Shown here one piece after another: positions 1-5,949 of a stretch of 6,835 nucleotides of DNA (positions are counted from its first letter, which is position 1; each line of letters begins with the position of its first letter). Made by a program: the position numbers and the translations under genes. The stretch lies in contig JAFYGD010000060.1 of the NCBI GenBank assembly GCA_017543415.1, positions 1-6,835 on the forward strand, written 5' to 3'. This DNA is from Eubacterium sp. GTDB lineage: Bacteria; Bacillota; Clostridia; Oscillospirales; Acutalibacteraceae. The notes under the pieces are model-generated. The model saw nothing but the letters and a program-made list of their open reading frames with translations. It was not told the origin of the DNA and did no database searches.

Positions 1-249
1 ATAGTAAATGTATTTTGAATAGCCGAAATTCCTGCTGTAAAATACAGCCTTTACGCGCTCGTCTTTATCGCACAGCTCCTCCTCTTTTTCGCGCGAACCG
101 TCGGTTGAGCCGTCGTCAAAAAACACTATTTCGTAATCGTATTCGGTTAAACTTTTCAGTACGTCGGTTGTTCTTGAATAAACCTCGTCAAGCATTTCAA
201 CCTCGTTGTAAACGGGTACAACAACCGAAATCAGTTTTTTGCTGTTCAT
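1..249 (-). CDS. Family 2 glycosyltransferase, DPM1/GtrB-like (N-terminal 83 residues, cut by the left edge)
   Basis: The visible 83 residues are the nucleotide-sugar-binding half of a GT-A fold glycosyltransferase. They show a first strand VVVPVYNE (residues 9-16), a helix, and then IVFFDDGSTDGS (41-52), in which the paired aspartates D45 and D46 are expected to contact the nucleotide sugar and its metal. SRNFG follows at 72-76, a signature of the branch that contains dolichol-phosphate mannose synthase and bacterial GtrB/ArnC-type enzymes, which transfer a sugar to a polyprenyl phosphate at the membrane. The acceptor and sugar here are unknown, and the C-terminal part, including any membrane helices, lies outside the window. 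The ATG at 249 is preceded by AAGAGG (255-260) with a 5-base spacer, and this site overlaps the stop codon of the upstream radical SAM gene, so the gene is almost certainly the fourth member of that operon. The family assignment is firm; the exact subfamily is inferred. Confidence 0.88.
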   Translation of the reverse strand, partial: MNSKKLISVVVPVYNEVEMLDEVYSRTTDVLKSLTEYDYEIVFFDDGSTDGSREKEEELCDKDERVKAVFYSRNFGYSKYIYY

Positions 250-258
250 AATAACCTC

Positions 259-1722
259 TTATAAATCGTATTTCTTTTTGATTTTCGGGTAAGCGTGGGA
301 GTACCAGAAAACGTAGGAAAACTCCCTGAACGCCCTGAAACCGTCAATGAAGAAGAATATCGGCCCCTTCTGTACTATGGCGTGCAGACCGCTTGCAATG
401 GTCTGAAGCATAAACTGGAAGGGCTTGTTGGTTTCAAGCGCGTCCTTTTTGGTAAACGTTCTCCAGTCAAAGCTGCAGCGGATTACCTTTAAATCCTTTG
501 TAGGAATATTTGAAAGATTCTGTCCAACGGTTTCCGTTGCAATAAACTTTGAAAGGTCTTTAAGGCTTGTTGCGGGCTTGTACTGACCCGATTCCACAAC
601 CTCATTGTAAAGTACGGTTCCGGGAAGCGGGGTAAAATGGTAAACCGTTGTAAGGTTTGCCGTGATTTTTTTCAGAAGGTCAACCGTTTCCTTAACCTCC
701 TCAACCGTTTCGCCGGGATAGCCGATGATAAAGCTTGCAACCGTTGTTATTCCTATTTCCTTAAGCTCCTCAAAGGTGGGGAGAATCCTGTCAAAATTAA
801 TGTTCTTATGGATTCTCTTCTGCATCGTTCTTGAACCGGTTTCAATTCCGAAGAACGCCCAGCGGCAACCCGCGTCGTAAAGCACCTGAAAATCCTCTTT
901 TGTAAACATACCTATTCTGCACTGAATTCCGAAGCGGATGTTAAGGTTGTTTTCCTTAAGCCTTCTGCAAAAATCGTATGCGTCCTCTTTTCTTGTAACC
1001 CACAGCTCGTCGGAAAAGTAAACGCCGTCAAGCCCGTAGTTTTCGGCAAGGTATTTAATCTCCTCAATAACGTATTCGTTGGGGCGCTTCCTGTGGCAGC
1101 TCTTGTGAAAATAAGTGTTGGTGCAAAAAGTACAGCTGCACGGACAGCCCTTTGAAGAGTACATATAAGCCATTTTGTTGCAGCCGAGGTAATGCTGAAG
1201 ATACTTTTCAACCTCAATCAGCGAATAGTCAGTTATCGGCATATCCGCAAGGTCCGCAAACGGGCGGTCGGGATTTCTTTTTATCTCTCCGTTTTCCTTG
1301 TAGCAAAGGCTTAAAACGGAATGAACGTCGCGCTTGCCGGCAATTACCTCAAGCAGCTCCTCAAAGGTAAATTCACCCTCGCTGAACATAACGTAGTCAA
1401 CGTATTCGCTTTCAAGGCAGATTTCGTGCTGCATTGACGGCATTGCGCCGCCCCACGCAACGGGTATTCCTTTTTCGTGGGCTATTTTTGAAACCTTAAG
1501 CGCGTCCTTTAATCCGCGGGAGGACATAAGGGAAACGCCTACAATTTCGGGCTTGAATTCTTCAAGGGTCTTTTCAAAATTATCGCGCGAAACGCGACGG
1601 TCAACAAGCCTGACGTTGTTGCCGATTCTTCGCAGATGAGACCCTATTGATAAAAGCCCGAGCGGGTTGAACAGCGCACGGCTGTAATAGCCCGTTGACG
1701 GGTTTACAAGCAAAACATTCAT
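259..1722 (-). CDS. B12-binding-domain radical SAM protein (487 aa)
   Basis: This is a predicted cytoplasmic iron-sulfur enzyme. Residues 1 to about 135 form a Rossmann-like cobalamin-binding domain, with VLLVNPS at the N-terminus, VGVSLMSS near 61-68, WGGAMPS near 90-96 and SEGE at 114-117. The classical DxHxxG cobalamin-ligand motif is absent, as is usual in this radical SAM class. The TIM-barrel radical SAM domain begins with GCPCSCTFC, giving the CxxxCxxC cluster ligands C193, C197 and C200 with an extra C195 between them. Later landmarks are FSDEL (236-240), FGIETGS (291-297) and IIGYPGET (332-339). About 120 C-terminal residues follow without a recognised domain. Family members do methylations, ring closures and C-C couplings; the reaction here cannot be told. 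The ATG overlaps the upstream stop as ATGA, with AAGGGG (1731-1736) 8 bases upstream. It is distinct from its neighbour, not a recent copy. Confidence 0.92.
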   Translation of the reverse strand: MNVLLVNPSTGYYSRALFNPLGLLSIGSHLRRIGNNVRLVDRRVSRDNFEKTLEEFKPEIVGVSLMSSRGLKDALKVSKIAHEKGIPVAWGGAMPSMQHEICLESEYVDYVMFSEGEFTFEELLEVIAGKRDVHSVLSLCYKENGEIKRNPDRPFADLADMPITDYSLIEVEKYLQHYLGCNKMAYMYSSKGCPCSCTFCTNTYFHKSCHRKRPNEYVIEEIKYLAENYGLDGVYFSDELWVTRKEDAYDFCRRLKENNLNIRFGIQCRIGMFTKEDFQVLYDAGCRWAFFGIETGSRTMQKRIHKNINFDRILPTFEELKEIGITTVASFIIGYPGETVEEVKETVDLLKKITANLTTVYHFTPLPGTVLYNEVVESGQYKPATSLKDLSKFIATETVGQNLSNIPTKDLKVIRCSFDWRTFTKKDALETNKPFQFMLQTIASGLHAIVQKGPIFFFIDGFRAFREFSYVFWYSHAYPKIKKKYDL

Positions 1723-3167
1723 TTGTTTAACCCCTTGATATTCTTTAAAAGTCTGAAAGCGTAAAACGCGTAGTTTTTAATTTCAGACGGATGCTTTATG
1801 CAGTCAAGCGCTTTATCCGCAACAAAGGACGGACGAAGATAAAAGCGCAGAAGAAAGCTGCGTTTAAGCTGATTTATTCTCTCCATGCTTACATACGCCG
1901 TACCCTTTGTGTTCGGGTTTACAACGTCAAAGCCGTAGGAGGTATCGTTAAGCGTGCCGTACTCCCTGCAGTAATCGTAAAGCCCCGTACCGTAGTAGGG
2001 CATTGCAATATGCAGCTCAACGTAAGACAGCTTCAATCCAAGCGCAAAGTCAAGCGTTCTTTTGATGTCCTCCTCCGTTTCCCACGGGAAGCCAATCATA
2101 AAAAATCCGAAAACGGGAAGCCCCGCCTCCCTTGCCATACGGGCGGCGTTAATACTGTCGGCAACCGTTGCGCCCTTTTTGATTTTTTTCAGCGTTTCAT
2201 CGCTGCCGCTTTCAAAGCCGATTGCAAGCATAAAGCAGCCCGCAAGCTTAAGCTTCTGGCAAAGCACGTTTGAAAGCGTTGTTGTTCTTGAATTCACCGT
2301 AAACGAAATGTTGCCGTAAAGCGGTGAGTTAATAATTTTATCGCAAAGGGCAATTGCCCAGTCCTTGTTGATTGTAAAGGTGTCCGCCTTGAAGAAAAAG
2401 CTTTTGATGTTGTACTTGTAGTAACATTCCTCTATTTCCGCAAAAACGTTTTCAACGCTGCGCATACGCACCCTTTTGCCCGAAATAATCGGCGTAAGGC
2501 AGTAAATGCAGCTTGACGGACAGCCCGCCGACACCTGAATTGTTGCCATAGGCTCGCCCGTATCAGGGCGCTGATAAAGCGCGTTATTCATCAAATCCCT
2601 TGCGGGGAACGGAAGCGAGTCAAGGTCGGTTTCCCAGCAGTTAAAGGCGGTCTTTTTAAGCTCGCCGTTTTCGCTGTAAATTATTCCGCCGATTGAATCA
2701 AGGCCGCCCTTCCCTTTAAGAAGAAAATCAATTACGGGAAGGATAACGAAATTTGATTCGCCGCCGATTAACACGTCAATATTGCTTAAATCAAGCGTTT
2801 TTAACAGCCTTTCCTCCGCGTCAAAGAAGATAGCGCCCTTTAAAACAACGCGAAAGTCGCGTAATTCTCTGATTTCATTTACAAATTCAAGGTCGCTGAA
2901 AATTGTTGCGTTTGTTATGCTGATAAAAACGGCGTCGGGCTTGAAGAGCAGAAGGTCGGCTTTAACGTCGTCAACGGTTTTTCCTTCCGTCTGGTAATCC
3001 TTTAAAAAGACCTCGTAGCCCTCATTTCTTAAAACCGAAGCGGCATAACCCAAATCGTTGCAGGCGTGAACCGTTGCCGTTGCGGAATCGTCAATATTAC
3101 ACTGCGCGCGGTCCTCGCTGCGCTGATACATTTTTCCCGGCGGGTAAAGGAGCATTACTCTGTTCAT
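1719..3167 (-). CDS. B12-binding-domain radical SAM protein (482 aa)
   Basis: This is the second cobalamin-type radical SAM enzyme of the operon. The N-terminus (VMLLYPPGKMY, residues 4-14) opens a B12-binding-like domain that continues through DAVFISITNA (78-87) and ends near DVLIGGESN (131-139). In that last motif the family's usual GEGE is IGGESN. A linker with LDSLPFPARDLM (182-193) is typical of these proteins just before the barrel. The radical SAM domain starts at SAGCPSSCIYC, giving ligands C216, C220 and C223. AIGFESGS (315-322) and FMIGFPWETEED (356-367) follow. The C-terminal segment has RFYLRPS (441-447), a feature shared with BchE-like and other class B proteins. Its ATG overlaps the nucleotidyltransferase stop as ATGA, and GGTGG lies 4 bases upstream (3172-3176). 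It is predicted to be cytoplasmic and to need a 4Fe-4S cluster, SAM and probably cobalamin. The substrate is unknown, and whether cobalamin is actually bound is not provable from sequence. Confidence 0.92.
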   Translation of the reverse strand: MNRVMLLYPPGKMYQRSEDRAQCNIDDSATATVHACNDLGYAASVLRNEGYEVFLKDYQTEGKTVDDVKADLLLFKPDAVFISITNATIFSDLEFVNEIRELRDFRVVLKGAIFFDAEERLLKTLDLSNIDVLIGGESNFVILPVIDFLLKGKGGLDSIGGIIYSENGELKKTAFNCWETDLDSLPFPARDLMNNALYQRPDTGEPMATIQVSAGCPSSCIYCLTPIISGKRVRMRSVENVFAEIEECYYKYNIKSFFFKADTFTINKDWAIALCDKIINSPLYGNISFTVNSRTTTLSNVLCQKLKLAGCFMLAIGFESGSDETLKKIKKGATVADSINAARMAREAGLPVFGFFMIGFPWETEEDIKRTLDFALGLKLSYVELHIAMPYYGTGLYDYCREYGTLNDTSYGFDVVNPNTKGTAYVSMERINQLKRSFLLRFYLRPSFVADKALDCIKHPSEIKNYAFYAFRLLKNIKGLNK

Positions 3168-3889
3168 TTTTCCACCGCCTTCTTTTCAAGCTCCGCTTTT
3201 GCGGCGTCCGCGTCCTGCGCGGTGTTTATGTTGTATTCCTTTGCCGCGGCTATCGCGATTGCTCCGCGCATATCCCTGTTGATAAGCATGTTCATAAAAT
3301 CACAGAGCTCCGCGGGGGTGTTGTTCTCCTCATCGTACACTTTTTTAAGGATTTTCATACACTCTGCCGAAAAGATACAGAAGCCCGTGCCCTTAAGGCT
3401 GTTGGTTACAACTCTCGGCTTTTCCGTACAGGAAATAAGGCTGCCGATATTGTCAACCTCAACCGAATAGTTGCCCATAATTGCGGCGGGGTTGTCCTCC
3501 CTTGTAACGCCGCATACAAAGTCCGTATGGCCGTTATCCCAGAGCTTTGCAATTTTAGACGCGTTACTGCCGATAAACACCTCGTCGCTCAGCTGTAAAA
3601 CGGTGTCGCCCTCAACAATATCAAGCGCGCATGCAATTGCGTTTACAAGACCTGCGGGGCTCTTTTGTTCAACATAGAAAACGGGTATGCCGTTATATGA
3701 GCTGCCTATTCTGCTTTCAATTTCATTTCCGTATTTGCCAACAACAATACAAATCCTTTCAACGCCCATGCCGAAAAGATTTTCAAGGGAATATTCAATT
3801 AGGTGCCTGCCGGCAATTTTTACAAGCGGTTTGCAGACCTCGTCGCCGAGCCTTGTTCCGCTTCCGGCTGCAAGAATAAGTCCTGTCAT
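3164..3889 (-). CDS. Nucleotidyltransferase of the sugar-phosphate (NTP_transferase) family, 241 aa
   Basis: This enzyme probably couples an NTP to a phosphorylated small molecule, releasing pyrophosphate and giving an NDP- or NMP-activated product. The N-terminus carries the defining loop LAAGSGTRLG (residues 6-15) followed by K20-P21. AGLVNAI (79-85) is the usual substrate-side region, SDEVF (101-105) supplies a likely metal-binding aspartate D102 where relatives often have GD, and EKP (156-158) and NINT (220-223) are further family landmarks. There is no hexapeptide-repeat C-terminal domain, so it is a minimal catalytic domain. The frame stays open upstream to an ATG at 3961, but the promoter (3924-3952) lies inside that extension. 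The ATG at 3889 begins exactly at the family's first strand and has AAGGG 10 bases upstream, so it is chosen. It is the first gene of the operon, and its stop overlaps the next start by ATGA. Substrate could be a sugar, polyol, choline-like or phosphonate phosphate. Confidence 0.9.
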   Translation of the reverse strand: MTGLILAAGSGTRLGDEVCKPLVKIAGRHLIEYSLENLFGMGVERICIVVGKYGNEIESRIGSSYNGIPVFYVEQKSPAGLVNAIACALDIVEGDTVLQLSDEVFIGSNASKIAKLWDNGHTDFVCGVTREDNPAAIMGNYSVEVDNIGSLISCTEKPRVVTNSLKGTGFCIFSAECMKILKKVYDEENNTPAELCDFMNMLINRDMRGAIAIAAAKEYNINTAQDADAAKAELEKKAVEK

Positions 3890-3899
3890 AATTACTATA

Positions 3900-3904
3900 C
3901 CCTT
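3900..3904 (-). promoter_or_regulatory. Ribosome binding site deciding the nucleotidyltransferase start
   Basis: AAGGG on the minus strand lies 10 bases before the ATG at 3889. The spacing is slightly long, but the site lies in the short leader expected from the promoter at 3924-3952. A second AAAAGG stretch farther upstream (3918-3923) has no ATG at a suitable distance. Confidence 0.6.
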
Positions 3905-3923
3905 AATAATAACTGTACCTTTT

Positions 3924-3952
3924 ATGATACTAAATATTAATAGTTTTGTCAA
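3924..3952 (-). promoter_or_regulatory. Sigma-A-type promoter of the nucleotidyltransferase/radical SAM/glycosyltransferase operon
   Basis: The minus strand has a perfect TTGACA -35 box (3947-3952), a 17-base AT-rich spacer and a TATCAT -10 box (3924-3929). Transcription would begin near 3917, leaving a leader of roughly 28 bases before the ATG at 3889. No further promoter or terminator was seen between the operon genes, so this promoter plausibly drives all four genes. Confidence 0.8.
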
Positions 3953-4001
3953 TATAAGCAAGGCTGTAAATCCACAGCGTTAATCAGCATTCCCGCTAAC
4001 T

Positions 4002-4025
4002 AAAAACCGCCCCTTGCGGAGCGGT
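4002..4025 (-). terminator. Intrinsic terminator of the acyl-CoA synthetase gene
   Basis: On the minus strand ACCGCTCC and GGGGCGGT form an 8-base-pair stem (one G-T pair) closed by a GCAA tetraloop, followed directly by a run of five T. It starts 5 bases after the acyl-CoA synthetase stop codon. There is no T run on the plus-strand side, so it should work in one direction only, separating this gene from the operon downstream. Confidence 0.88.
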
Positions 4026-4030
4026 ATAAA

Positions 4031-5779
4031 TTACTGATTTTCTTCCTGTGCTTTAATTTTTGCTTCCTCTTCCTCCTCAAGCTGACGGTAAGCAACCTTG
4101 CCTACAAGAGTTTTGGGGAGCTCGGTTCTGAATTCAATCTCTCTGGGCATTGCGTGCTTTGAAATGTTCTTGCGGCAATGCTCAAGGATTTCCTCTTTAA
4201 TCTTATCGCTCGGCTCAACGCCCGGACGAAGCACAACAAACGCCTTAACCTTGTGCATTTTATACGGGTCAGGCACTCCGATTGCGCAGGAAAGAAGCAC
4301 GTCGGGGTGAGCGTCTATAGTGTTTTCAACCTGTGAGGGATAAACGTTGAAGCCCGAAACGACAATAAGTCTTTTAAGCCTCTGCTTGTAGTAGATAAAG
4401 CCGTCCTCGTCCATTGTTCCGAGGTCTCCCGTATGCAGCCAGAGGTTGCCGTCCGCGTGTCTGCGGAGGGTTGAAGCGGTTTCCGCAGCGTTATCAAGAT
4501 AGCCCTTCATAACAGTCGGTCCCATACTACAGATTTCGCCTTCGGTACCGTAGGGAACCTCGGTATCGTTTTTCGGGTCAACAATCTGGTAATAAATATC
4601 GGGGAAAGGAATACCTATACTGCCCTCGCGGAAGTAATCGAAGGGAGTAAGGCAGGAAGCGGTAACGCATTCCGTTGTGCCGTAGCCTTCGCGAATCTGA
4701 ACGGTTGACTTGTGCTCTTTAAGGAAAGCGTCAACCTTCTTTTTAAGCTCTACGGAAAGCGAATCGCCGCCGCAGAAAACGCCTTTAAGGAAGGATAAAT
4801 CCGCGTTTGCAAAGCCGTCGGAACGCAGCAGCGCCTCAAAAAGAGTAGGTACGCCGACTATAACGTTCGGCTTGTATTTAAGTACGTCCTTTGCATAGGT
4901 TTTAATTGTAAACCGGGGGATAAGAATACAGGTTGCGCCCGCTGTAAGCGCGGTGTGAACGCCTACGCCGAGGCCGAAGCCGTGGAACAGCGGCATAACG
5001 GAAAACATACGCAGCCCTGTCATTGTAAAGCCCGCACCCGCCTGAACCTCGTAGCCGAGAGCGTTCATATTCATATTTGTAAGCTCAATTCCCTTTGAAA
5101 CGCCGGTAGTACCGCCGCTGAAAAGGATAACCGCCGTATCGTCCTTGCCGGGAAATTCCTCCGGAAGTGACTTAACGGTTTTTGCGCCGGCAATAAACTC
5201 GTTCCAACCTATAACGTTGCCATTGTCCGCCGGAAGCGGAGCCGGCTTTTCCTTTACGGTAAGCGGGTAAAGCATATTAAGCGGGAAAGGAAGCGCGTCC
5301 TGAATGCGGGCAACTATAACCTTAACGGGATATTCCACATCTTCAAGAGCACGCAGCACTTTTTCGTAAAACATATCAAGAACAAGAACTGCCTTGCTGT
5401 TTGAATTTGTTACGTAAAACTTGATTTCGCCCTCCGCTGAAAGCGGGTGAATCATTGCGGGAACGGCGCTGATTCTGTTAAGAGCGTAAAACGCGTCAAC
5501 GCCCTGCGGCGCGTTGGGCATACAGATAGTTACCTTATCGCCTTTGCCTATGCCGATAGCCTTGAACGCCTTTGCGGTAGTGTCAATTTTATTGAAAAAT
5601 TCGTGGTAATTGGTTTTTTTGCCCTGAAAAACATACGCGGTGTTTTTAAATCCGCCGTTATTGTTTATGTTGTTTTCACAGCCGTTTTTAATTGCCTCAT
5701 ACATTGAGCCCTGAGGATATTCAAGCGTTGCGGGAATATCCCCGAAGTATTTCAGCCACGGCGCTTTCGGTGTTGTCAT
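4031..5779 (-). CDS. AMP-forming acyl-CoA synthetase (long-chain fatty acid-CoA ligase-like), 582 aa
   Basis: The enzyme should activate a carboxylic acid, probably a fatty acid, with ATP to an acyl-adenylate and then form the CoA thioester. All core motifs of the adenylate-forming superfamily are present. They are the phosphate-binding loop FSGGTTGVSKG (220-230), EGYGTTE (364-370), the ribose-binding aspartate in HTGD (449-452), the hinge-region QRLKRLIVVSGFN (466-478), and the C-terminal catalytic lysine K561 in LVGKVAYRQL. Length fits the family. The protein ends in an acidic, glutamate-rich tail (568 onwards), which is not part of the catalytic fold. No signal peptide is visible; it is probably cytoplasmic or membrane-associated. 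An in-frame ATG at 5800 is rejected because the ribosome binding site for the ATG at 5779 lies between them and the promoter would start RNA almost on it. Chain-length preference cannot be deduced. It has its own promoter and terminator, so a functional link to the neighbouring operon is unproven. Confidence 0.93.
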   Translation of the reverse strand: MTTPKAPWLKYFGDIPATLEYPQGSMYEAIKNGCENNINNNGGFKNTAYVFQGKKTNYHEFFNKIDTTAKAFKAIGIGKGDKVTICMPNAPQGVDAFYALNRISAVPAMIHPLSAEGEIKFYVTNSNSKAVLVLDMFYEKVLRALEDVEYPVKVIVARIQDALPFPLNMLYPLTVKEKPAPLPADNGNVIGWNEFIAGAKTVKSLPEEFPGKDDTAVILFSGGTTGVSKGIELTNMNMNALGYEVQAGAGFTMTGLRMFSVMPLFHGFGLGVGVHTALTAGATCILIPRFTIKTYAKDVLKYKPNVIVGVPTLFEALLRSDGFANADLSFLKGVFCGGDSLSVELKKKVDAFLKEHKSTVQIREGYGTTECVTASCLTPFDYFREGSIGIPFPDIYYQIVDPKNDTEVPYGTEGEICSMGPTVMKGYLDNAAETASTLRRHADGNLWLHTGDLGTMDEDGFIYYKQRLKRLIVVSGFNVYPSQVENTIDAHPDVLLSCAIGVPDPYKMHKVKAFVVLRPGVEPSDKIKEEILEHCRKNISKHAMPREIEFRTELPKTLVGKVAYRQLEEEEEAKIKAQEENQ

Positions 5780-5787
5780 ATATTTTT

Positions 5788-5795
5788 CCCCTTTT
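5788..5795 (-). promoter_or_regulatory. Ribosome binding site deciding the acyl-CoA synthetase start
   Basis: AAAAGGGG on the minus strand sits 8 bases before the ATG at 5779, a near-ideal Shine-Dalgarno site. It lies downstream of the alternative in-frame ATG at 5800, which argues that the seven extra residues are not translated. Confidence 0.85.
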
Positions 5796-5808
5796 AACAT
5801 TTTTGTAT

Positions 5809-5836
5809 ATTATACATAAAAGCCGAAATAAAACAA
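5809..5836 (-). promoter_or_regulatory. Promoter of the acyl-CoA synthetase gene
   Basis: On the minus strand a perfect TATAAT -10 box (5809-5814) is preceded, after 16 bases, by a TTGTTT -35 box (5831-5836). The expected start of transcription is near 5802, giving a leader of about 22 bases that contains the ribosome binding site. Confidence 0.72.
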
Positions 5837-5844
5837 ACATTTGT
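5833..5844. promoter_or_regulatory. Short inverted repeat over the -35 box, possible operator
   Basis: ACAAA and TTTGT arms of five bases flank a CA centre and overlap the -35 box of the acyl-CoA synthetase promoter. The location suits a repressor site, but the repeat is short, lies in AT-rich DNA and matches no operator that I recognise, so it may be chance. Confidence 0.25.
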
Positions 5845-5894
5845 CTAATAAGTTTATATTTATTTTATAATTTGACGAAAATAATGCAAAGCTA

Positions 5895-5922
5895 TTGAAA
5901 AAATCCGCTTTTGTGGTAATAT
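5895..5922 (+). promoter_or_regulatory. Promoter of the YjdF-like membrane protein gene
   Basis: TTGAAA (5895-5900) and TAATAT (5917-5922) are separated by 16 bases, and a TG dinucleotide one base before the -10 box (5914-5915) makes it an extended -10. Transcription would start near 5929, about 20 bases before the ATG. A TTGACG at 5872-5877 was considered as the -35, but no good -10 lies at the right distance. Confidence 0.6.
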
Positions 5923-5937
5923 ATTCATATCACTTTG

Positions 5938-5942
5938 CGAGG
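5938..5942 (+). promoter_or_regulatory. Ribosome binding site of the YjdF-like gene
   Basis: CGAGG ends 7 bases before the ATG at 5950. It is the only purine-rich site in the short leader and supports this start. Confidence 0.65.
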
Positions 5943-5949
5943 TTGAATT

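Noticed and set aside
15..251. Plus-strand 78-codon frame at the left edge
   Set aside because: It is antisense to the glycosyltransferase and is rich in arginine with no domain.
912..1217. Minus-strand 101-codon frame inside the 487 aa radical SAM gene
   Set aside because: It overlaps a gene with clear catalytic motifs in another frame of the same strand and has no recognisable content.
3066..3598. Two plus-strand open frames opposite the radical SAM and nucleotidyltransferase genes
   Set aside because: They are antisense to well-supported coding sequence, are cysteine- and arginine-rich like typical shadow frames, and show no family motif.
1..3952. Reading the operon as a phosphonate or fosfomycin-type cluster
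   Set aside because: The Fom1/Fom3 parallel is only one of logic. No PEP mutase, phosphonopyruvate decarboxylase or other phosphonate gene is in the window.
3890..3961. N-terminal extension of the nucleotidyltransferase to the ATG at 3961, looking like a hydrophobic anchor
   Set aside because: The promoter lies inside it, no ribosome binding site of note precedes 3961, and family proteins begin at the LILAAG strand.
3963..3978. Small inverted repeat GCTGT-6-ACAGC between the operon promoter and the acyl-CoA synthetase terminator
   Set aside because: The 5-bp stem has no T run and no gene end next to it; it is too short to call an operator or terminator.
5780..5800. Alternative start of the acyl-CoA synthetase at 5800
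   Set aside because: The ideal ribosome binding site at 5788-5795 serves the ATG at 5779, and the promoter would place transcript start about 2 bases before 5800.
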